Origin: Thioploca sp.
GTDB taxonomy: Bacteria; Pseudomonadota; Gammaproteobacteria; Beggiatoales; Beggiatoaceae
DNA length: 10,673 nt
Reading direction: 5' to 3'
Assembly: GCA_011371325.1 (NCBI GenBank)
Contig: DRQV01000197.1
Coordinates: 1-10,673, forward strand
Positions 5,081-10,673 of the stretch are shown in pieces (position 1 is the stretch's first letter; each line of letters begins with the position of its first letter). Both the position numbers and the translations under genes were made by a program. The notes under the pieces are model-generated. The model did no database searches and was not told the DNA's origin. It saw only the letters and a program-made list of their open reading frames with translations.

Positions 5081-6625
5081 ATGTTGCAATTGAATCCCTC
5101 TGAAATTAGTGAATTAATTAAACAGAGAATTGAACAATATGATTTAACTACGGAATCTCGTAGCGAAGGTTCCATTGTTAGTATTACTGATGGTATAGTC
5201 CGTATTCATGGTCTTGCCAATGCTGTACAAGGTGAAATGTTAGAATTTCCGGGTGATTCCTTTGGTATGGCTTTGAACTTGGAACGTGATTCTGTTGGTG
5301 CAGTAGTACTAGGCTCTTATGAACATCTGTCTGAAGGTGATAAAGTCCGATGTACTGGTCGTATTTTGGAAGTACCAGTAGGTGATAATTTACTAGGACG
5401 GGTGGTTAATTCCTTGGGTGCACCGATTGATGGTAAAGGCCCAACCAACACTACCGAATTTTTACCCTTAGAACGGATTGCACCTGGAGTTATCAGTCGG
5501 CAATCAGTTGATCAACCAGTACAAACTGGTCTGAAAGCTATTGATGCTATGGTTCCACTGGGACGTGGTCAACGTGAATTGATTATTGGAGATCGCCAAA
5601 CTGGTAAAACTGCGGTGGCAATTGATGCGATAATAAATCAGAAAAGTACTGGGATTAAATGTGTCTATGTAGCAATTGGCCAAAAAGCTTCTTCAATAGC
5701 TAACGTAGTGCGTAAGTTAGAAGAATATGGAGCAATGGAACATACCATTATAGTTTCTGCTTCTGCTTCTGATGCTGCCTCTATGCAATATATTGCTCCT
5801 TACGCTGGTTGCTCGATGGGAGAATATTTTCGGGATAAAGGTGAAGATGCGTTAATAGTTTACGATGATTTAACTAAACAGGCTTGGGCTTATCGTCAAG
5901 TATCTTTATTGTTACGTCGACCACCAGGTCGGGAAGCTTATCCAGGTGATGTATTTTATTTGCATTCACGGTTATTGGAACGTGCATCTAGGATTAGTGC
6001 TGAATATGTTGAAAAAATTACTGATGGTAAGGTAAAAGGTAAAACCGGTTCTTTGACAGCATTGCCAATTATTGAAACTCAGGCTGGTGATGTGTCGGCA
6101 TTTGTACCAACCAATGTAATTTCTATTACTGATGGACAGATTTTCTTAGAGACTGATTTGTTTAATGCTAATATTCGTCCGGCTATTAATGCTGGTTTAT
6201 CAGTATCACGAGTTGGTGGTGCTGCTCAAACTAATATTATTAAGAAACTTGGTGGTAGTGTTCGGTTGGATTTGGCACAGTATCGTGAGTTAGCAGCGTT
6301 TGCTCAGTTTGCTTCTGATTTGGATGAGGGTACTAGAAAGCAAATTGAACGTGGGCAACGAGTGACTGAATTAATGAAGCAGAAGCAATATTCTCCTTTG
6401 ACAGTTGGTGAAATGGCAATTTCTTTATATGCAGCGAATGAAGGTTATTTGGATGATGTCGATGTGAAGAAAATAGTTGATTTTGAAAGTGCTTTGCATA
6501 GTTATATGCGAGCTAATCATGCTGATTTGATAAAATCTGTTTCTGAAAATGGCGATTATAATGATACGGTAAAGAATAGCTTCAAAACTGCTTTGGATGA
6601 TTTTAAGAAGAATCATACTTGGTAG
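5081..6625 (+). CDS. atpA: ATP synthase F1 subunit alpha
   Basis: The non-catalytic nucleotide-binding subunit of the F1 head, with 514 residues (513 in E. coli). The Walker A loop GDRQTGKT is at residues 170-177. The acidic Walker B region follows in DALIVYDDLTKQAWAYRQ. The arginine finger that completes the catalytic site of the neighbouring beta subunit is Arg377 in SVSRVGGAAQTNIIKKLGG. The N-terminal beta-barrel begins after the delta-binding helix (LNPSEISELIKQRIEQY). The C-terminus is complete (DDFKKNHTW). Upstream there is only a weak ACGAGA ribosome site, so coupling to atpH is likely. It is the last atp gene in this window: the usual atpG, atpD and atpC do not follow. Confidence 0.97.
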   Translation: MLQLNPSEISELIKQRIEQYDLTTESRSEGSIVSITDGIVRIHGLANAVQGEMLEFPGDSFGMALNLERDSVGAVVLGSYEHLSEGDKVRCTGRILEVPVGDNLLGRVVNSLGAPIDGKGPTNTTEFLPLERIAPGVISRQSVDQPVQTGLKAIDAMVPLGRGQRELIIGDRQTGKTAVAIDAIINQKSTGIKCVYVAIGQKASSIANVVRKLEEYGAMEHTIIVSASASDAASMQYIAPYAGCSMGEYFRDKGEDALIVYDDLTKQAWAYRQVSLLLRRPPGREAYPGDVFYLHSRLLERASRISAEYVEKITDGKVKGKTGSLTALPIIETQAGDVSAFVPTNVISITDGQIFLETDLFNANIRPAINAGLSVSRVGGAAQTNIIKKLGGSVRLDLAQYRELAAFAQFASDLDEGTRKQIERGQRVTELMKQKQYSPLTVGEMAISLYAANEGYLDDVDVKKIVDFESALHSYMRANHADLIKSVSENGDYNDTVKNSFKTALDDFKKNHTW

Positions 6626-7057
6626 AGGGTTTGGGTGGGTGAAACTTTTTAGGGAAGCCCACTATTATGTATTGTAAAGCTGATATATCATATGTCTGCA
6701 TGAGAGGACATTCTAAGGATTATAAGGATCACACGCCCCACCATCAGTAATTTTAAACGTAGGAAAAAGTTTAAGAAACCTTAAGCCAACAACTTTTTCA
6801 AATAACTCTAAGCTTCCATTAAGCGAGGAGATTAAGAGCTAATATTCCCTTATTCTGTTGATAATGTTGACTTCATTTATTGATATATCAATAAAAATAT
6901 TATCTAACCTTAATTTCTCCATTGATTTATCTTTTTGTAACTTGAGATATAATTAACTTAAATATTAATCCTTGCCTAATTTTCTCACTAAACACTAGAT
7001 AAATTTTCAAATTAATGTAAAATTAACCTAACATTAACCAACAATGGAAGGACATAA
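6626..7057. other. 432-bp gene-free junction between atpA and nuoN
   Basis: No reading frame, tRNA or rRNA is recognisable here. A weak hairpin stands just after atpA: GTGGGT 6635-6640 and GCCCAC 6657-6662, five pairs plus a G-T, with no T-run. Further on there is a perfect 12-bp palindrome TTGATATATCAA (6880-6891). GGAAGGA at 7046-7052 is a good ribosome site for nuoN, 5 bases from its ATG. Possible promoter pieces (TTGACT at 6867-6872; TTGCCT about 6972 with TAGATA 18 bases on) are too weak to call. atpG would be expected here in a normal operon, but no trace of it is seen, so this is where two unrelated operon ends meet. Confidence 0.6.
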
Positions 7058-8695
7058 ATGACAATTGCAGACTTAAATATAGCGTGGTTGCTACCAGAAA
7101 TATTAGTATTAACAATGGCCTGTATTATTTTAATAACTGATGCTTTCTTGCCCAAGCAATTGCGTAATTTAACCTATCACTTGACCCAAGGTACTTTATT
7201 AGGAGCAGCTTTATTAATTATTGCTACTTCTACTACTCAACCAATATTAGCAATGAATGACATGGTTATTATTGATGCAATGAGTACTGTACTAAAATTA
7301 TTCATTGTATTAATAGTATTTTTTACCTTTGTCTACTCTCGTGAATATTTACAAGATCGCAAGATGTTTAAAGGCGAATATTTTGTATTAGGATTATTTG
7401 CTACTTTAGGCATGTTAATTATGGTATCAGCTCATAATTTATTGATGATTTTCCTAGGTTTAGAATTACTATCTCTATCTTTATACACCATGATTGCCAT
7501 GAATCGGGAATCCAAAGTTGCCTCTGAAGCAGCAATGAAATACTTTGTATTAGGGGCGTTGGCATCGGGAATGTTATTGTATGGAATGTCTATGTTGTAT
7601 GGTATTACATCTACCTTAGACATAACTAAATTATCGCAAAATATAACTGAAATTTCTAATGATCGTACCACGATAACAGAAATAAATAAATTAATTGATG
7701 AAACTGAGAATATTGAATTAGCAGTAAAAAATATTGAAAAATATGTGGGTGAAATAACAAATAGCCCAATCGCAATTGAAATTGAAGAAATCATAAATGC
7801 CAACATTGAAACTAAAGCTATGGTTCTTATCCGGCCGATAATGAAATCTAGTTCTCAAAGCTATATTATTTTAGTATTTGGATTAGTTTTTATTGTAATT
7901 GGGGTAGGTTTTAAACTAGGAGCAGTTCCATTTCATTCATGGATACCGGATATTTATCATGGTTCACAGACTTCGATGACATTATTTATTGCTAGTGCTC
8001 CAAAAATTGCGGCATTTGCAATGCTAATGCGACTACTGGTGGATGGTATGCAGAATTTACATACCGATTGGCAAGGAATGTTAATTTTACTATCAATTTT
8101 ATCAATAATAATTGGTAATGTGATAGCAATTGCTCAACAAAACATTAAACGTATGTTGGCATATTCCACCATTGCTCATGTTGGTTATTTATTATTGGGA
8201 ATAATTGCGGCTAATGCAGATGGTTATGCAGCTTCCATGTTTTATGTAGTGGTTTATACCATTATGACCTTGGGAGCATTTGGCATGATTATATTGTTGA
8301 GTCGAACTGGATTAGAAGCAGAAAATATTATATATTTCAAAGGTTTGAATGAAAGAAATCCTTGGTATGCGGCTATAATGTTAATTATAATGTTATCGAT
8401 GGCTGGAGTACCACCAATGATAGGTTTTTGGGCTAAATGGGCTGTTTTAGTACAGGTTGTTAATGCTGGTTTTATTTGGTTAGCAGTTTTAGCGGTGTTA
8501 TTTGCGGTTATTGGAGCGTTTTATTACTTGCGTATAGTTAAATTTATGTATTTCGATAAACCTACAGATTTAACTCCGATTGAAGCCAGCACTGATATAA
8601 GAGTAGCCCTTAGTGCTAATGCGTTAACTATCTTATTGCTAGGCTTAATGCCAAATACATTGATGGTTATATGCCTTGGAGCTTGGGGAATTTAG
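7058..8695 (+). CDS. nuoN: NADH-quinone oxidoreductase subunit N, with a hydrophilic insertion
   Basis: An antiporter-like membrane subunit of respiratory complex I that takes part in proton pumping. It has 545 residues, whereas relatives have about 480. The charged residues important in E. coli NuoN are present: Glu136 in GLELLSLSLY, Lys286 in GFKLGAVPFHSW, Lys316 in SAPKIAAF and Lys460 in GFWAKWAVL. They match E. coli Glu133, Lys217, Lys247 and Lys395 with offsets of 3, 69, 69 and 65. The extra length therefore lies between Glu136 and Lys286: residues about 190-265 are hydrophilic and charged (ISNDRTTITEINKLIDETEN onward) between two membrane helices. The frame stays open and flanking helices are intact, so the gene looks functional. 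Strong ribosome site GGAAGGA at 7046-7052. No nuoM precedes it, though nuoM normally does. Confidence 0.95.
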   Translation: MTIADLNIAWLLPEILVLTMACIILITDAFLPKQLRNLTYHLTQGTLLGAALLIIATSTTQPILAMNDMVIIDAMSTVLKLFIVLIVFFTFVYSREYLQDRKMFKGEYFVLGLFATLGMLIMVSAHNLLMIFLGLELLSLSLYTMIAMNRESKVASEAAMKYFVLGALASGMLLYGMSMLYGITSTLDITKLSQNITEISNDRTTITEINKLIDETENIELAVKNIEKYVGEITNSPIAIEIEEIINANIETKAMVLIRPIMKSSSQSYIILVFGLVFIVIGVGFKLGAVPFHSWIPDIYHGSQTSMTLFIASAPKIAAFAMLMRLLVDGMQNLHTDWQGMLILLSILSIIIGNVIAIAQQNIKRMLAYSTIAHVGYLLLGIIAANADGYAASMFYVVVYTIMTLGAFGMIILLSRTGLEAENIIYFKGLNERNPWYAAIMLIIMLSMAGVPPMIGFWAKWAVLVQVVNAGFIWLAVLAVLFAVIGAFYYLRIVKFMYFDKPTDLTPIEASTDIRVALSANALTILLLGLMPNTLMVICLGAWGI

Positions 8696-8697
8696 GT

Positions 8698-8737
8698 ATG
8701 GTAGGGTAAGTGAAGATTTGCTTGCCCACCATTTTTT
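8698..8737 (+). terminator. Rho-independent terminator after nuoN
   Basis: ATGGT-A-GGGTAAG (8698-8710) pairs with CTTGCCCACCAT (8721-8732): five pairs, a bulged A, then seven pairs including one G-T. The loop is TGAAGATTTG, and six T's follow (8732-8737). It begins three bases after the nuoN stop, so nuoN ends its transcript here. Confidence 0.8.
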
Positions 8738-8897
8738 ATAATGTAAAATGTACATATTAAAAATATATGCAAATATGAACAGAAAAAATGAGTCAAGTTA
8801 AATAGTTTCATCTACAATCCGTATACAAATTTATAACTCATTGGCCATAGCCTAAGTCACTAAAACTCAAAATATTATTAAAATTCGGTGCAAATTT

Positions 8898-10241
8898 ATG
8901 TCCACTCATTCCGAAAATCCATTTAATTTAAAATCACAACGATATTATTTAACTCCCGAATTAAACCAACGTATTAATTTGATTTGCCATTTAATCCAAA
9001 ATAGTGAACAATTATTATTAATATTAGCTGAAACTGGTTATGGTAAAACAGCATTATTAAACCAATTAAAAAAAACTGCTGAAAATCAACATGAACATTG
9101 GTGGGTTTATAATCATACCAGCACACCAGCTATATCCCCAGAAACATTTGTATCCAAGATACTAACAGCATTTAATGTTCGTCATGATGGAAAACCTATT
9201 AATGAGCTACAAAATAGCTTGCGTAACCATATAACAGCAACTCGTTACAATGGTCAATTACCAGTGTTACTTGTTGACGATGCTCATAAATTACCTTTAG
9301 CAACTCTTAAATTAATTATAGAATTAGCTATGCAAGGTGAACCTTTAACAAAAATGCGAATAGTATTATTTTGTGAACCACAAATTAGTAGTATTTTAGC
9401 AACTCCTGAATTTAAAATTGTACATGATACTCTAGTACATAATTTAGATATACCAGCTTTTTCCAGAACTCAAGTTCGAGATTATTTACAATTTTATATA
9501 AAAAATAGCAGTTATCGTAATACGCATCCATTCACCAGTGAAATTATTAAAAAAATATATAAAGATTCGGAAGGAATACCAGAAAAAATTAATCGACAGG
9601 CTGGACGTATTTTGCATCAATTTAGCGAACATCGGTTTACCCAAACATCAATATCTTACTCAAAGTTACGATGGGGATTACCAATCATTATAGTTTTAAT
9701 AATCACTGCTGGAATAATTTATTGGAAATATCCAATTTTATTTGAAAGAACAATCCCACCAATTATCGAACCGATAGTTACTTATGATATAAAAGCTAAT
9801 CCAGAAAGTTTGGCAGAACATGTTAAAGCAATAGAACCAGTTGTAATACCAACTATAACTAATACAGACATAAATAATAAAGCATTAATAAATACAGAAT
9901 TATCAGTTGAACAAATTCCACCAGTTATTAAAACTGCCAAAATAGAGGTAAAAAATGAAGTATGGATAAAAGAACAAAATCCTAAATACTATACATTACA
10001 AGTTTTGGGAGCTTACGATCAAATTACATTAAGTAAATTTTTAGAACAGCATAAACTCAAGGAAGTAGCTATGTATAAGACTTCTTTTCAAGGTCGAAAT
10101 TGGTATGTTTTATTATATGGTAATTATTCTAGTTATTCTAAAGCCAAAACAGCATTAGATAAATTACCAGCTTCATTACGCAATAGTACCAAACCTTGGA
10201 TTCGTACTTTTGGTAGTGTGCAGAAACGTTTAAAATATTAA
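8898..10241 (+). CDS. DamX/ExeA-like AAA+ ATPase with membrane helix and C-terminal SPOR domain
   Basis: The protein has 447 residues. Residues about 1-235 form an ExeA/DamX-type AAA+ ATPase: Walker A AETGYGKT (44-51, with Ala for the usual first Gly) and Walker B PVLLVDDAHKLP (122-133). One membrane helix follows at about 259-277 (WGLPIIIVLIITAGIIYW), then a Pro/Ile/Glu-rich linker (about 285-360), then a SPOR domain at about 364-444 (YYTLQVLGAYDQ ... WYVLLYGNYSSYSKAKTAL). SPOR domains bind peptidoglycan stripped of side peptides at the division site. The expected layout is ATPase in the cytoplasm and SPOR in the periplasm, as proposed for DamX of Pseudomonas and Legionella. damX usually sits after aroK-aroB; that context is absent here, so the symbol is withheld. 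The ribosome site is weak (CGGTG at 8886-8890). It is probably transcribed alone, after the nuoN terminator. Confidence 0.85.
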   Translation: MSTHSENPFNLKSQRYYLTPELNQRINLICHLIQNSEQLLLILAETGYGKTALLNQLKKTAENQHEHWWVYNHTSTPAISPETFVSKILTAFNVRHDGKPINELQNSLRNHITATRYNGQLPVLLVDDAHKLPLATLKLIIELAMQGEPLTKMRIVLFCEPQISSILATPEFKIVHDTLVHNLDIPAFSRTQVRDYLQFYIKNSSYRNTHPFTSEIIKKIYKDSEGIPEKINRQAGRILHQFSEHRFTQTSISYSKLRWGLPIIIVLIITAGIIYWKYPILFERTIPPIIEPIVTYDIKANPESLAEHVKAIEPVVIPTITNTDINNKALINTELSVEQIPPVIKTAKIEVKNEVWIKEQNPKYYTLQVLGAYDQITLSKFLEQHKLKEVAMYKTSFQGRNWYVLLYGNYSSYSKAKTALDKLPASLRNSTKPWIRTFGSVQKRLKY

Positions 10242-10333
10242 AAACTTTGGATTATTTTTCATTTAAGCATATTTAAATAATTGATTATTAATCTTAATTA
10301 AGTATTAATAGTTAAAGATTAATTTAAATTAAA
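10242..10333. other. AT-only spacer after the SPOR gene
   Basis: This stretch is nearly all A and T, with a palindrome CTTAATTAAG (10293-10302) nested in a 7-bp inverted repeat TAATCTT (10289-10295) / AAGATTA (10315-10321). These AT-only pairs are weak and no clear terminator is visible. It ends abruptly at CCTAGG (10334), where GC content rises. If the next region is an omega RNA, the last bases of this spacer or the first of the next would be its guide segment. Confidence 0.4.
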
Positions 10334-10673
10334 CCTAGGCTAGCGGACATGGGGCCGCTGACTTGTTTGGGATTCAACATCGTGCTTTACAGAGCATGGC
10401 TAGTAACTGGTCTCCAAAAAACCATAGAAATGTTCGGCTGGTAATGAAATTGCTATCGTGTAGTTCATTTCAATCCGCAATGGGAGGTCTTTCTGAATAG
10501 GCTTTGGTGTAGCTTATTTAAAGAAAATAATATGAACGGAGTTGTAACTCCAGCATGAGGTTAAGGCAAACCTACGAGGAGACTAATACCTTGCGGGTTA
10601 TTTCTCATCATTCCTTATATACTTCACAATGACCTGCGGGACATAGCTCTCCACGTAGGTCTTTAGGCTCAAC
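10334..10673 (+). ncRNA. Structured RNA resembling HEARO/omega RNA of an IscB-type element (runs off right edge)
   Basis: GC content jumps from about 25% to about 45% here, no long frame is open on either strand, and several stems are visible. AGCGG (10342-10346) pairs with CCGCT (10355-10359). CGTGCT (10381-10386) pairs with AGCATG (10393-10398), one G-T, loop TTACAG. GGAGT/ACTCC surrounds TGTA (about 10538-10551). A long stem joins ACCTACG-A-GGAGA (10570-10582) to TCTCC-A-CGTAGGT (10648-10660), twelve pairs with one A-A mismatch, enclosing GGTTA (10596-10600)/TGACC (10630-10634). The linear motifs GGGATTCAACA, hairpin, CTAGTAACTGG, AAAAAACC and GAAATGTTCGGCTGGTAA in this order resemble HEARO RNAs, the omega RNAs that guide IscB nucleases. 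In such elements the nuclease gene starts directly after the RNA, here beyond the window. The identification is from memory; a group II intron domain I or IS110-type bridge RNA remain alternatives. Confidence 0.5.

Noticed and set aside
6626..7057. Degraded atpG in the gap after atpA
   Set aside because: No gamma-subunit-like peptide was recognisable in the stretch.
7432..7806. Minus-strand open frame of 124 codons inside nuoN
   Set aside because: It lies opposite the well-supported nuoN frame, is composed of AT-rich antisense codons and has no recognisable motif.
10349..10444. Short open frame of 31 codons starting ATG 10349
   Set aside because: It overlaps paired stems, has no ribosome site and resembles no protein.
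10334..10673. tmRNA (ssrA), because GGGGCCG and GGATTCAAC resemble its 5' end
   Set aside because: No tag reading frame ending in an ALAA-like sequence and stop is present, and the other motifs fit HEARO-type RNA better.
10334..10673. 5' part of a group II intron
   Set aside because: No GTGYG-type start and no recognisable domain I motifs; kept only as an alternative because the reverse transcriptase would lie outside the window.

Overview
The window is AT-rich bacterial DNA. The ATP synthase a, b, c, delta and alpha subunits, NuoN and a DamX-type SPOR protein all look gammaproteobacterial. The low GC, the hairpin repeats placed between operon genes and the degraded accessory genes would suit a large-genome sulfur-oxidising lineage such as Beggiatoaceae/Thiotrichales. 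That placement is an inference, not something the sequence proves.

Left accessory region (1-2242). The minus strand carries the start of a class I SAM-dependent methyltransferase that runs off the left edge. Reading rightwards there is a perfect TTGACA-17-TATAAT promoter, a stop-riddled helix-turn-helix (MerR-like) remnant, an intact DUF3883 (PD-(D/E)XK-like) protein, a small unknown protein overlapping its 3' end, and a frameshifted C-terminal fragment resembling NgoFVII-family restriction endonucleases. It reads as a decaying restriction/defence or mobile-element locus.

Energy region (2243-8695). atpI-atpB-atpE-atpF-atpH-atpA are in the usual gammaproteobacterial order. Two intergenic gaps are filled by hairpin-forming repeats: 172 bp between atpB and atpE, and 119 bp between atpF and atpH. 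The operon stops after atpA: atpG, atpD and atpC do not follow. Instead, after about 430 bp with no gene, comes nuoN, itself without nuoM upstream. NuoN has a hydrophilic insertion of about 66 residues between its first two key charged residues. A bulged hairpin with a T-run ends nuoN.

Right region (8696-10673). A 447-residue protein joins an ExeA/DamX-type AAA+ ATPase, one membrane helix and a C-terminal SPOR domain. It probably links a cytoplasmic ATPase to denuded septal peptidoglycan. After an AT-only spacer the composition jumps to about 45% GC and the last 340 bp form a strongly structured, non-coding stretch. Its motifs resemble the HEARO/omega RNA that precedes IscB-type RNA-guided nucleases of IS200/IS605-like elements, and the matching ORF would lie just beyond the right edge. 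This assignment rests on remembered motifs and visible hairpins and is the most interesting item in the window.
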